Position numbers and translations under genes: made by a program
Assembly: GCA_910587635.1 (NCBI GenBank)
Contig: CAJUNB010000002.1
Coordinates: forward strand, 39,699-103,698
Direction of reading: 5' to 3'
DNA: 64,000 nt
From: an uncultured Lachnospiraceae bacterium
GTDB lineage: Bacteria > Bacillota > Clostridia > Lachnospirales > Lachnospiraceae
Notes under the pieces: model-generated
Seen by the model: only the letters and a program-made list of their open reading frames with translations
Databases searched by the model: none
What the model was told of the DNA's origin: nothing
In this document: positions 44,397-53,235 of the stretch, one piece after another
How the letters are laid out: every line of letters begins with the position of its first letter
Numbering within the stretch: position 1 is the stretch's first letter

Positions 44397-46388
44397 ATGA
44401 AGGAAAAAAATCAGTTAAAGCCAAATTCTATTGCGGCGAAGATCAAAGGAACGATGATAAAGTTTAGTGTGATCAGTCTTGGTATGCTGGGACTGGTTTC
44501 TCTTCTATTTATTACGGTCAATAACAGATCTTTGCTGGAAAAGAATATGACAGAGACTGCAAAAGTAGCAGCCAGCCTGGTGGAACAGGAAATCATGACG
44601 ATGAAAGAGGTAACATATGAAATCGGCTGCAACCCACATCTTGCGGACGATGGGTCAGATGATGAAAAGAGAGAGATTCTGCGTGAAAGAATGGAGACCT
44701 ATGATTTTTCGGATGCGGGGCTGACGAAGGAAGATAACGTGGACATTGTCAGCGGATGGGACTGTAGTTCGGAAGATACGGTAATTCATGCATTGGCAGG
44801 AGAGATGTATTTTTCGGAACCAAAGATCAATAGTTCTACCGGGAAACTGTGCTCTTATTTTTCCGCTCCATTATGGGAGGACGGTGTTGCGGGGTCACAG
44901 ATTATCGGAACGGTTATTTTTATGTCCAACGATTATTTCCTGCAAAATATTGTAAGTGGCATTTCCATCAGCAAGAACTGTAATGTTTTTATGCTGGATC
45001 AGCATGGAAACAGGATTGCAGACGCCAGTGAGGATACGATAACAGAGATAATCAATATAGAAGAAATGGCTGAATCGGACAGCAGTTATAAGCCTATTGC
45101 AAAGATCTGCAAAAAAATGCGAGAAGGAAAGAACGGGTTCGGTACATATACACTGAATGGCGTCGGGTATTACATAGCCTATGCACCAGTAGAGGGGACA
45201 GAGGGGTGGAGCCTTGCGATTACAGTGAAACGGTCAGATTATATGGCTCTTTATTTCTTGAGTATCGTTGTTGTCATTATTATATTGATCATATCTATCT
45301 GTATATCGGTTACTGCAGCAAAAAAAATCGGGAAAAGCATAGCAGATCCGGTAGATGCCTGTGCAAAGCGAATGAAGCTTCTTGCAAGCGGAGATTTACA
45401 TACGGAAGTGAAGATAGATGATACACTGGAAGAATCCCGGCTTCTTACCACAGCTACTGGAGAGCTGACACGAGGGCTGAATATACTGATCGGAGATGTG
45501 GACTTTGTACTGCATGAACTGGCAAAAGGTGATTTTACAGTGGAAAGTGGACACAAAGAAGCCTATGTGGGAGATTTTGCCAGCCTTGTGGTTTCTGTAG
45601 ATGAATTGAAAAGTAAGCTGAGCGGTACTTTACGGACGATTCAGGAGTCGGCCAATCAGGTAATGGAAGGCTCGAATCAGATGGCAGTCAGTGCGCAGGG
45701 ACTTGCAGAAGGGGCTGTGGATCAGACGGAAGCAATCGATAGTCTGAGAAATACGATTGCAGACGTAATGGACGGTATGGAACGCAATGCGGAACAGAGC
45801 AATATAGCAGTAAAACAGATGAAGGAAGTGAAGAAGGCTACGATAGACAGCAGCGAGGAAATGTCCAGTATGACGTCGGCGATGCAGCGTATTTCTGAAA
45901 CTTCTCTGGAAATTGCCAATATTGTTTCGGAAATAGAGAATATCGCTGCGCAGACAAATCTGCTGTCGCTGAATGCGTCGATAGAGGCGGCGAGAGCCGG
46001 TGATGTGGGAAGAGGATTTGCGGTGGTAGCGGATGAGATTCGAAAATTGGCCGAAGACAGTGCCCAGTCTGCAGTGAATACAAAAGACCTTATAGAAGCG
46101 GCTGTTACGGAAATAGAAAAAGGCAGTGAAACGGCGGCCCGTACTTCGGCAGCCCTGGAAAGGATGGTAGGCGGTCTTGAGTCAATCCGGGAGGGAATTA
46201 TGACTTCCGCCAGATCTTCCACAGAGCAGGCTGTCGCGATGCGGCAAGTGGAGGAAGAAGTCAAGCAGATTACGGATGTGGTACAGACCAATTCTGCAAC
46301 TGCGGAAGAGGCGTCGGCTACATGTCAGCAACTGTCTGCTCAGGCTGTGAATCTGAATGAACTGGTAGAGGAGTTTACGATTCATTAA
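44397..46388 (+). CDS. Methyl-accepting chemotaxis protein
   Basis: A 663-aa transmembrane chemoreceptor. TM1 about residues 20-42, an extracellular Cache-like sensor (about 45-280), TM2 about 284-306, a HAMP domain (IADPVDACAKRMKLLASGDL), and the cytoplasmic coiled coil with the highly conserved tip IAAQTNLLSLNASIEAARAG followed by GRGFAVVADEIRKLAEDS. The tip binds CheA/CheW. The start at 44397 overlaps a two-codon reading frame (ATG ACA TGA at 44392), whose ATG is better placed behind GGAGG. Ligand unknown. Confidence 0.93.
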   Translation: MKEKNQLKPNSIAAKIKGTMIKFSVISLGMLGLVSLLFITVNNRSLLEKNMTETAKVAASLVEQEIMTMKEVTYEIGCNPHLADDGSDDEKREILRERMETYDFSDAGLTKEDNVDIVSGWDCSSEDTVIHALAGEMYFSEPKINSSTGKLCSYFSAPLWEDGVAGSQIIGTVIFMSNDYFLQNIVSGISISKNCNVFMLDQHGNRIADASEDTITEIINIEEMAESDSSYKPIAKICKKMREGKNGFGTYTLNGVGYYIAYAPVEGTEGWSLAITVKRSDYMALYFLSIVVVIIILIISICISVTAAKKIGKSIADPVDACAKRMKLLASGDLHTEVKIDDTLEESRLLTTATGELTRGLNILIGDVDFVLHELAKGDFTVESGHKEAYVGDFASLVVSVDELKSKLSGTLRTIQESANQVMEGSNQMAVSAQGLAEGAVDQTEAIDSLRNTIADVMDGMERNAEQSNIAVKQMKEVKKATIDSSEEMSSMTSAMQRISETSLEIANIVSEIENIAAQTNLLSLNASIEAARAGDVGRGFAVVADEIRKLAEDSAQSAVNTKDLIEAAVTEIEKGSETAARTSAALERMVGGLESIREGIMTSARSSTEQAVAMRQVEEEVKQITDVVQTNSATAEEASATCQQLSAQAVNLNELVEEFTIH

Positions 46389-46404
46389 CGATAGCGCAAT
46401 AAGA

Positions 46405-46443
46405 AATGCTCTGTTTGTCTTATGGGATAAACAGAGCATTTTG
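46405..46443. terminator. Bidirectional terminator
   Basis: AAATGCTCTGTTT and AAACAGAGCATTT form a perfect 13-bp stem, with T residues on both sides, between convergent genes. Confidence 0.9.
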
Positions 46444-46502
46444 TATGTATACCCGTGTTCACTGGGGGTAGCTGAGGGTACGATACCTTTTTCTCAGATT
46501 GT

Positions 46503-47525
46503 TTATAGCAGAGCAACGTTATGCCGCTCCATTTCTGCCAACACGGATTCCGGCCAGAGGGAAGCCTGTACTTCCCCAATATGGGCTTTTCGTAAAAAGA
46601 ACATACAGATCCGGGACTGTCCGATGCCGCCGCCGATAGTATAGGGCAGTTCATCCTGGAGGATGGCTTTCTGGAATGGCAGATTGGCCCGTTCCATACA
46701 ACCGGCTTTCTGCAGCTGACTCTGGAGAGAGGCAGCATCTACACGGACACCCATGGAAGAGATCTCCAAAGCGATATCGAGAACCGGATAGTATACGAGG
46801 ATATCAGCATTCAGTTCCCAGTCATCATAGTCCGGTGCGCGTCCATCATGAGGAAGGCCGGATTTCAGCTTATCTCCGATCTGCATGAGGCAGACAGCCC
46901 CTTTTTCTCTTGTAATGGCATATTCCCGCTCTTTTGGCGTACGGTCAGGGAACATATCTTCCAGGTCTCCGGTGGTGATAAAAAAGATTTCTTCCGGCAA
47001 TATTTCCTTTATGTAATCGTATTGAATGGACATATACTTTTCGGTCTTGCGCAATACCTGATATACATTTCGGACGGTATCCTTTAGTGTATCCAGATTG
47101 CGTTGCTGCCTGGAGATTATTTTTTCCCAATCCCACTGATCCACATAAATAGAATGGATGTTGTCTGTTATTTCATCCCGTCGAATAGCGCTCATATCGG
47201 TATACAGCCCTTCCCCGGCCTGGAAACCGTATTTCTTCAGAGCATACCGTTTCCATTTGGCGAGAGATTGAACGATTTCTGCGATGGCACCGCTTTGTTC
47301 CCTGATATCGAAAGAAACGGGACGTTCGATACCGTTGAGATTGTCGTTCAGACCTGAGGCCGGGTCTACGAACAGTGGTGCTGATACCCGCAGCAGATTC
47401 AGGCGTTTTGCCAGTTGTCCCTGAAAGAAATCCTTTACTGTTTTTATGCCGATCTGTGTTTCATGAAGGTTCAATGTGGATCGATAACCTTCGGGAATCC
47501 TGTTTTGGTTCCTTATTTCATTCAT
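46503..47525 (-). CDS. asnA: Aspartate-ammonia ligase (asparagine synthetase A)
   Basis: A 340-aa class II synthetase-like enzyme making asparagine from aspartate, ammonia and ATP. Typical features: TIKTVKDFFQ-like TQIGIKTVKDFFQGQLAK, RVSAPLFVDPASGLNDNLNG, LAKWKRYAL, MSAIRRDE, and the C-terminal YTIGGGIGQSRICMFFL. AAGGAAGGAT precedes the ATG. The leader has a CCCCTTG/CAAGGG hairpin but no T-box signature. It is divergent from the repair operon. Confidence 0.95.
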   Translation of the reverse strand: MNEIRNQNRIPEGYRSTLNLHETQIGIKTVKDFFQGQLAKRLNLLRVSAPLFVDPASGLNDNLNGIERPVSFDIREQSGAIAEIVQSLAKWKRYALKKYGFQAGEGLYTDMSAIRRDEITDNIHSIYVDQWDWEKIISRQQRNLDTLKDTVRNVYQVLRKTEKYMSIQYDYIKEILPEEIFFITTGDLEDMFPDRTPKEREYAITREKGAVCLMQIGDKLKSGLPHDGRAPDYDDWELNADILVYYPVLDIALEISSMGVRVDAASLQSQLQKAGCMERANLPFQKAILQDELPYTIGGGIGQSRICMFFLRKAHIGEVQASLWPESVLAEMERHNVALL

Positions 47526-47680
47526 TATGATATCCTTCCTTCCTGTCTCCCGATCGTCAGAGAGATGCGGCGATATTACCCTTGTAGAACAAGGGGATCA
47601 ATTTTTTGAATAAAAAATATACATCATTATTTAACCTCTTTTTTCCGGTAAATGCAATATGTTTCTTTTTTGAAAATCAT

Positions 47681-47708
47681 AGAAAATATGTTCGAAAACG
47701 CTTGTTCG
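47681..47708 (+). promoter_or_regulatory. Two abutting SOS-box-like sites
   Basis: Box 1 (47681-47694, AGAAAATATGTTCG) matches the Bacillus-type LexA site CGAACATATGTTCG at 12 of 14 positions. Box 2 (47695-47708, AAAACGCTTGTTCG) fits the degenerate consensus CGAAC-R-N-R-Y-GTTYG at 11 of 14. They touch end to end, and box 2 overlaps the -35 hexamer of the downstream promoter, the right place for repression. Confidence 0.6.
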
Positions 47709-47730
47709 AATCATTGATTTGTGGTACGAT
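47702..47730 (+). promoter_or_regulatory. Promoter of the radical-SAM repair operon
   Basis: TTGTTC (47702-47707) and TACGAT (47725-47730) are 17 bp apart, followed by AAAAAGGAGGA and the ATG at 47757. Confidence 0.6.
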
Positions 47731-47756
47731 ATACTTATCAAAAAGGAGGAACTGTT

Positions 47757-49100
47757 ATGGATTATCTTTGCCGGGAGAGAATGAGCATTATGGAAAAGCT
47801 CGGTATACTCAGTGATGCAGCCAAATATGATGTGGCCTGTACGAGCAGCGGCGTTGACAGGAAGGGAAACGGAAAAGATATGGGCAGCGCACTGTCTTCC
47901 GGTATCTGCCACAGTTTCAGCGCAGATGGAAGGTGTATATCGCTGCTGAAAATTTTGATGACGAATGAATGTATTTATGACTGCAAATATTGTATTAACA
48001 GACGTTCCAATGATGTGCCCCGGGCTGCATTCACCCCGGAAGAAATCTGTGAGTTGACGATAGGTTTTTACAGACGCAATTATATAGAAGGACTATTTTT
48101 GAGCTCGGGTATACTGGGAAATCCGGATATGACGATGGAGCTACTATATCATACACTGCGACTGTTGCGAGGGCGTTATCGCTTCCGGGGCTATATACAC
48201 GTAAAGGCGATACCGGGAGCGGATCCTGCCCTTATCCAGGCGACAGGACTTTTGGCAGACCGGATGAGTATTAATCTGGAATTACCGACGGCGGAAGGGC
48301 TCAGAGCTTTGGCCCCTAATAAACATCGGAAAACAATATTGGCGCCAATGCGGCAGATTCAGGATAGTATTTCCGTTAATCAAAACGAAATCGCTCTCTA
48401 TCGGCATACGCCCAGATTTGTTCCTGCAGGACAGTCCACACAGATCATTATAGGGGCTACTCCTGAGAGTGATTATCAGATTTTATCGGTAGCAGAGAGT
48501 CTGTATCGGAAATTTTCTCTGAAGAGAGTGTTTTATTCTGCTTTTGTCCGGGTAAATGAAGACAGAGCACTGCCTGCTTTGGCAGGCGGACCGCCTCTAC
48601 TGCGGGAACACAGATTATATCAGGCGGACTGGCTGCTCCGTTATTACGGATTTGAGGCTGGAGAGCTTTTAAATGAAAAAAAGCCAAATTTTAATATTTT
48701 ACTGGATCCTAAATGTGATTGGGCACTTGGACATCTGGAACAGTTTCCAGTGGATGTACAAACTGCTGACTATGAGATGATACTGAGGGTACCTGGTATC
48801 GGTGTCAAAAGCGCCCTTAAGATCGTACAGGCCAGAAGGAGTGCCAGGCTCACTTTTGAAGATCTGAAAAAGATAGGAGTGGTTCTGAAGCGGGCACTTT
48901 ACTTTATTACATGCAGCGGCAGACAGATGTATCCGGTGAAACTGGAAGAAGATTATATTATCAGAAACCTGCTATATGAAAAAGAGAGACTGCCTTTTGA
49001 GAAGAATCAAGTCTCGTACAGACAATTGTCACTGTTCGATGACTGCCATTTTGAGCCGGTGCAGGAGAAAGAAGGAATTTTATGGAAGAGCATATCCTGA
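47757..49100 (+). CDS. Putative DNA modification/repair radical SAM protein
   Basis: About 447 aa, matching the TIGR03916-type radical SAM family. The iron-sulfur motif is CIYDCKYC (CxxxCxxC) near residue 75, after the conserved ICHSFSADGRCISLLKILMT. The radical SAM barrel follows, then a helix-hairpin-helix motif (LRVPGIGVKSALKIVQARR) typical of DNA-binding repair proteins. AAGGAGGA precedes the ATG; an upstream in-frame start at 47721 lies within the promoter. The gene overlaps the next by 19 bp. The substrate is unknown; a reductive repair or base modification role is inferred from the domains and the LexA-like sites. Confidence 0.9.
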   Translation: MDYLCRERMSIMEKLGILSDAAKYDVACTSSGVDRKGNGKDMGSALSSGICHSFSADGRCISLLKILMTNECIYDCKYCINRRSNDVPRAAFTPEEICELTIGFYRRNYIEGLFLSSGILGNPDMTMELLYHTLRLLRGRYRFRGYIHVKAIPGADPALIQATGLLADRMSINLELPTAEGLRALAPNKHRKTILAPMRQIQDSISVNQNEIALYRHTPRFVPAGQSTQIIIGATPESDYQILSVAESLYRKFSLKRVFYSAFVRVNEDRALPALAGGPPLLREHRLYQADWLLRYYGFEAGELLNEKKPNFNILLDPKCDWALGHLEQFPVDVQTADYEMILRVPGIGVKSALKIVQARRSARLTFEDLKKIGVVLKRALYFITCSGRQMYPVKLEEDYIIRNLLYEKERLPFEKNQVSYRQLSLFDDCHFEPVQEKEGILWKSIS

Positions 49101-49843
49101 TCTGTGAAGACAGTCTGGAAGCCTTTTTTACGGCAGTCTATGTGGCATATGAAAAAAGATACAGACCGGAGGAGACAGAGATACAGACTTATGAGGAAGA
49201 TAATCTCAGACTGTTTGCCATCTATGAAAAAATAGAAGCGGACGAGGAGAAAAGTGAAAAAGTGATCCGCACACTGCAAAAGCGCTTTGGGGAAGAAGGG
49301 TTCTATATTTTCTGTCTGGCACTTGCTGCGACGGACAGAGGAAAAGGGACAGCGGTTTATCGGACGATAGCGAAAGGGCTTCGACTTGGCAGGCCTTTCT
49401 CTGTTTTTGCCAGACATGCAGATGCGGATGTGATGAAAACACAAAAGCTGAAATACTGTGCATGGCATGAAATGCACCAATTATACGGATTCGTACGGTT
49501 TCGGGAATTAAAGAGCGGTATTTTATTTTCGGAGATTCATCCGAAGAATCATGTGATTGCCTATCTGGCAGACCATTTTTCTGACAGGTTTCCATCGGAG
49601 CATTTCCTGATCTACGATAGTGGACGCAAACTATTTGCTGTCCATGAGGCACACAGGCAGTGGTTTCTTGCCAGGGATACCCATTTTGAGAGGGAAAATG
49701 TGGAGGAGAGCGGGGAAGAGAAGCTGTATCAGGAACTGTTCCGACATTTTTGTCATAAAATAGCAATTGAAGCACGAGAGAACAAAATGCTGCAAAGAAG
49801 TATGCTTCCTTTACGATTTCGCCACCATATGACTGAATTTTGA
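49082..49843 (+). CDS. TIGR03915-type putative DNA repair protein (DUF4130)
   Basis: A 253-aa protein always, to my knowledge, found next to the preceding radical SAM family. It starts ILICEDSLEAFFTAVYVAYE; the conserved core is KLKYCAWHEMHQLYGFVRF and GILFSEIHPKNHVIAYLADHFSDRFP, with HEAHRQWFLAR. This DUF4130 region is also found fused to UdgX-type uracil glycosylases, which supports a DNA repair link. The reaction is unknown. Its 5' end overlaps the radical SAM gene, so both are made together. Confidence 0.88.
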   Translation: MEEHILICEDSLEAFFTAVYVAYEKRYRPEETEIQTYEEDNLRLFAIYEKIEADEEKSEKVIRTLQKRFGEEGFYIFCLALAATDRGKGTAVYRTIAKGLRLGRPFSVFARHADADVMKTQKLKYCAWHEMHQLYGFVRFRELKSGILFSEIHPKNHVIAYLADHFSDRFPSEHFLIYDSGRKLFAVHEAHRQWFLARDTHFERENVEESGEEKLYQELFRHFCHKIAIEARENKMLQRSMLPLRFRHHMTEF

Positions 49844-50011
49844 GAGAAATAGATTGAGCTGGTGTCAAACTGCACAAAGGGTTGCCGATATTTCGACAAA
49901 ATTTTTGTTGAATAATTCGATTTACATTTGGGAAAAATAGGTTATAATACTCAAAAATAATTAATTGTTTCATATGGGGTTCAATTATGTAAACGGAAAG
50001 GAATGAAGACA

Positions 50012-50239
50012 ATGAAAATGCAACGAAGCATTAGACTGAGACTGAATGAAGTGAAAGATTTTGTTGAAGCAGCGTCGAGATGTAATTTTGACGTCGACAT
50101 TTTTTACAATCGTTACGTAGTGGATGCAAAATCTATTTTGGGCGTGTATGCGCTGGATCTGACGAAGACTTTAACAGTCAGCTATAATGGATATGACCCT
50201 GATTTTGAAGAGTATTTGAATGAGCTGGCTGTGGCTTGA
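50012..50239 (+). CDS. HPr-like protein without the phosphorylatable histidine
   Basis: A 75-aa protein of the HPr fold. The region around regulatory Ser46 is recognisable (VVDAKSILGVYALDLTKTLTV, compare KSIMGVMSL), but the active-site GIHARPA loop is replaced by LRLNEVKD, so it cannot carry the phosphoryl group in the usual way. It may be a regulatory relative such as a Crh-like protein. The ATG at 50012 has AAAGGA at a proper distance; an ATG at 50003 is too close to it. Monocistronic with strong terminators downstream. Confidence 0.75.
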   Translation: MKMQRSIRLRLNEVKDFVEAASRCNFDVDIFYNRYVVDAKSILGVYALDLTKTLTVSYNGYDPDFEEYLNELAVA

Positions 50240-50260
50240 CAAGTAAAAAACGGTAAATTG

Positions 50261-50305
50261 ACTCCCTCTGTCGGATAGAGTAGACTGTCCATAGAGGGAG
50301 TTTTT
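50261..50305 (+). terminator. Terminator after the HPr-like gene
   Basis: ACTCCCTCT pairs with AGAGGGAGT and five T residues follow. Its T tail forms the beginning of the long inverted repeat at 50301-50347. Confidence 0.8.
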
Positions 50306-50347
50306 ATGTTACAGGAAATTACAGAGTAATTTCCTGTAACATAAAAA
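50301..50347. repeat. Perfect 22-bp inverted repeat
   Basis: Two arms of 22 bp (50301-50322 and 50326-50347) are exact complements around the loop AGA; the left arm begins TTTTTATGTTACAGG. It acts at least as a terminator-like palindrome in both directions. Confidence 0.9.
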
Positions 50348-50359
50348 TATAGATCGCAC

Positions 50360-50432
50360 TGCGGCGGATTGGAAATATGTCGCTGAAGCGACCCGCCGCA
50401 GGCGGAGAATCCTGCGATGCAGGATTCTTTTT
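50360..50432 (+). terminator. Nested hairpin and further terminator
   Basis: TGCGGCGG pairs with CCGCCGCA, enclosing GTCGCT-GA-AGCGAC; then GAATCCTGC-GAT-GCAGGATTC is followed by TTTTT (50407-50432). With the preceding elements this puts three strong stems between two genes of the same direction. Confidence 0.75.
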
Positions 50433-50514
50433 CCCTCTTATTATAGAAGAGACCTTGTCACGCTAACTTTTTAAGATCGAGGCCATAATTGGATTTTCAA
50501 CAAAAGGAGTTGTC

Positions 50515-53028
50515 ATGCAGTTAAAGACATCAGTGCGTAATCTGGTAGAATTTCTTCTGCGGAGTGGCGATATCGACAATCGCCGGGCAGTTTCCGCAGA
50601 TGGAGCAATGGTGGAAGGCGGAAGGATTCATCGAATGATTCAGCGGCGGATGGGAGCTGAATACAAAGCAGAAGTATCTCTGCGTTATATACACAGCATC
50701 CGGGAAACGGAGGCAGCTCCCGTCAGATACGACATTATAATAGAAGGAAGAGCTGATGGCATTATTACGCAGCCGGAAGGTTTTACTGTGGATGAGATCA
50801 AAGGCACCTACCGGGACGTCTCCAGACTGACGGAGCCTGTGCCTGTTCATCTGGCACAGGCGAAGTGTTATGCCTGTATGTATCGGCTGGAGAGAACTGC
50901 CAGGAAGGAAAAGGAACAGAAAAGGAAAGAGGAAGAAAGTGAGGGAAACGGGAACGGGAGTATGGTTCCTGCAATACGGGAGTATGAAGATACGATACGG
51001 GTCCGTATGACGTATTGTAACATGGATACAGAAGAAATCCGCTATTTTCATTACGAATATACATGGAAAGAGCTGGAATTGTGGTTTTTTGACTTAATTG
51101 GTCAGTATCGAAAATGGGCGGATATGGAGTTTGACTGGAAGCAGAAACGGCAGGACTCCATTCACAGACTGTCTTTTCCATTTCCCTATCGAAAAGGGCA
51201 GAAAGAGCTGGCAGGCTATGTCTATCGTACGATCTGTCACAGACGGAAGCTGTTTCTGGAGGCGCCCACCGGCGTAGGGAAGACGATATCCACAGTATTT
51301 CCTGCTATAAAGGCCGTAGGGGAGGGAAAAGCAGATAAAATTTTCTATCTCACGGCCAAAACGATTACAAGAACCGTAGCGGATGAGACATTTTCTTTAT
51401 TACGCAGTGGCGGGTTATCATTTAAGACAGTATTACTGACGGCCAGAGACAAAATATGTTTTCTGGAGGAGACCGAATGTAATCCATTGGTCTGTCCTTA
51501 TGCGGCGGGGCATTTTGACAGAATCAATGAGGCACTGTATGATATTTTGACCCATGAAGTCAATTTTTCCAGGGAAGTGATCGTAGACTATGCCAGACGT
51601 TATCAGGTCTGTCCTTTTGAAATGGGATTGGATATCAGTCTGTTCTGCGACGGAATCATTTGTGATTATAACTACGTTTTCGATCCGCATGTATATTTGA
51701 AGAGGTTTTTTGGCGAGAGCATACAGGGAGAATATCTGTTTCTGATCGATGAAGCTCACAACCTTGTGGAGAGGGGGCGGGAGATGTACAGCGCTTCTCT
51801 CTGGAAAGAAGACTTTCTGGCATGCAAACATTTCGTAAAAGGGATCGATCACAGAATGGCCCGGCAGCTGGATAAATGTAACAGAGAGCTGTTGCATCTG
51901 AAGCGGCTGTGTGATGGGGAATGGCAGATTGTGGAGCTGCTCTCTCCTTTTACGATGGCATTGACGAAACTGCATGGTATTTTGGAAGACTTTCTGGAAG
52001 AGCGGGAGGACAGAGTGGATGCGGGGGTCAGAAAGGAACTGCTGGATTTTTACTTTGCCGTATCGCATTTTCTGGAGATATATGAACGGATGGATCATCA
52101 TTATGTGGCCTATACGATGATGGAGGAGGATGGCAGATTCCTTCTGCGCCTTTTTTGCATCAATCCTGCAGTGAATCTGCGGGAATGTATGGGGAGAGCC
52201 TGCAGCAGCATACTGTTTTCAGCCACGTTGCTGCCGATACAGTATTATAAGGGGCTTCTGGGAGGAGATGCAGAGGATTACGAAGTATATGCGCAGTCCA
52301 CTTTTGACAGGAGACGGTGTGGCCTGTTTACGGGTATAGACGTGACCACCCGCTATACGAGGCGGAATGAAGAAGAATATGCCAGGATTGCGCAGTATAT
52401 TTATGAAACAGTGAAAAACCGTTATGGAAATTATATGATTTTTTTCCCTTCTCATCGATTTCTTCAGAATGTATATGAGATCTACATGGACAGATACTGG
52501 GAGGAAGAAACGCAGGAGTGCATCGTACAGGAGGGCCATATGGATGAGCGGGCCAGAGAAGCATTTCTCCACAGATTTTCACTGAACGAAGACTGTGACT
52601 TCAGACAGATAATCCAGATGGAAGTGGAGCTGGAAGAGGAGAAGAGTCTGCTTGGTTTCTGCGTGATGGGAGGTATCTTCAGTGAAGGCATTGACCTGAA
52701 AAATGACAGCCTGATCGGGGCGATCATTGTAGGGACAGGAATCCCCCAGGTATGCCCGGAAAGAGAAATCCTGAAACAGTATTTTGATGAGGAAGGGGAA
52801 AACGGCTTTGATTATGCCTATCGCTTTCCGGGCATGAACAAAGTGCTTCAGTCGGCAGGTAGGGTCATACGGACAAAAGAGGATATCGGTATTGTCATTC
52901 TTCTGGATGAGAGATTTGGGGATTACTCCTATCGTCGATTGTTTCCACGGGAGTGGGAAAACTGCGAAAAAGTGACTGTTGACCAGATTAGTAGGAGAAT
53001 TGAACGATTTTGGGACGAATGGCTGTGA
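50515..53028 (+). CDS. XPD/DinG-like helicase with N-terminal nuclease-like domain
   Basis: An 837-aa superfamily 2 Rad3-type helicase. The N-terminal 130 residues have a PD-(D/E)XK look (IIIEGRADGIITQPEGFTVDEIKGTY: D...E-x-K) as in Cas4-like exonucleases. Walker A is FLEAPTGVGKTISTVFP, and the DEAH box LIDEAHNLVERG. Cysteines CFLEETECNPLVCPY and RYQVCPFE between them fit the XPD iron-sulfur cluster. Motif VI is LQSAGRVIRTKEDIGIVILLD. It probably unwinds 5'-3' in repair or recombination intermediates. AAAGGAG precedes the ATG. Confidence 0.9.
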   Translation: MQLKTSVRNLVEFLLRSGDIDNRRAVSADGAMVEGGRIHRMIQRRMGAEYKAEVSLRYIHSIRETEAAPVRYDIIIEGRADGIITQPEGFTVDEIKGTYRDVSRLTEPVPVHLAQAKCYACMYRLERTARKEKEQKRKEEESEGNGNGSMVPAIREYEDTIRVRMTYCNMDTEEIRYFHYEYTWKELELWFFDLIGQYRKWADMEFDWKQKRQDSIHRLSFPFPYRKGQKELAGYVYRTICHRRKLFLEAPTGVGKTISTVFPAIKAVGEGKADKIFYLTAKTITRTVADETFSLLRSGGLSFKTVLLTARDKICFLEETECNPLVCPYAAGHFDRINEALYDILTHEVNFSREVIVDYARRYQVCPFEMGLDISLFCDGIICDYNYVFDPHVYLKRFFGESIQGEYLFLIDEAHNLVERGREMYSASLWKEDFLACKHFVKGIDHRMARQLDKCNRELLHLKRLCDGEWQIVELLSPFTMALTKLHGILEDFLEEREDRVDAGVRKELLDFYFAVSHFLEIYERMDHHYVAYTMMEEDGRFLLRLFCINPAVNLRECMGRACSSILFSATLLPIQYYKGLLGGDAEDYEVYAQSTFDRRRCGLFTGIDVTTRYTRRNEEEYARIAQYIYETVKNRYGNYMIFFPSHRFLQNVYEIYMDRYWEEETQECIVQEGHMDERAREAFLHRFSLNEDCDFRQIIQMEVELEEEKSLLGFCVMGGIFSEGIDLKNDSLIGAIIVGTGIPQVCPEREILKQYFDEEGENGFDYAYRFPGMNKVLQSAGRVIRTKEDIGIVILLDERFGDYSYRRLFPREWENCEKVTVDQISRRIERFWDEWL

Positions 53029-53077
53029 AATTGGCAGGGCGATATTCACTATTTTTATAAAATGACATTCCTGTCAT

Positions 53078-53141
53078 TGTGGATAACTCTGTGGAAAGTG
53101 TGAATTTCTCAACATTTTGACACTGGGAAAATTGTGGATGT
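53078..53141 (-). promoter_or_regulatory. Cluster of DnaA-box-like sites
   Basis: TGTGGATAA at 53078 is the complement of a perfect DnaA box (TTATCCACA). TGTGGAAAG at 53090 and TGTGGATGT at 53133 match at seven of nine. All face the same way, between the helicase gene and the membrane protein gene. Confidence 0.4.
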
Positions 53142-53235
53142 CATTTCTTTTTGCAAAATAGATCGAAGAAAAGAGTGCAAAAAAAGGGGAAAATCAGTAT
53201 ATTGAGTGATACGGTCAATGAGGGAGGAGATAAGA

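Noticed and set aside
47526..47680. Possible T-box leader of asnA
   Set aside because: A hairpin exists, but the conserved T-box sequence (GGTGGNACCGCG type) is absent.
53029..53235. Chromosomal replication origin
   Set aside because: Only one perfect DnaA box, no dnaA or dnaN nearby and no clear AT-rich unwinding element.
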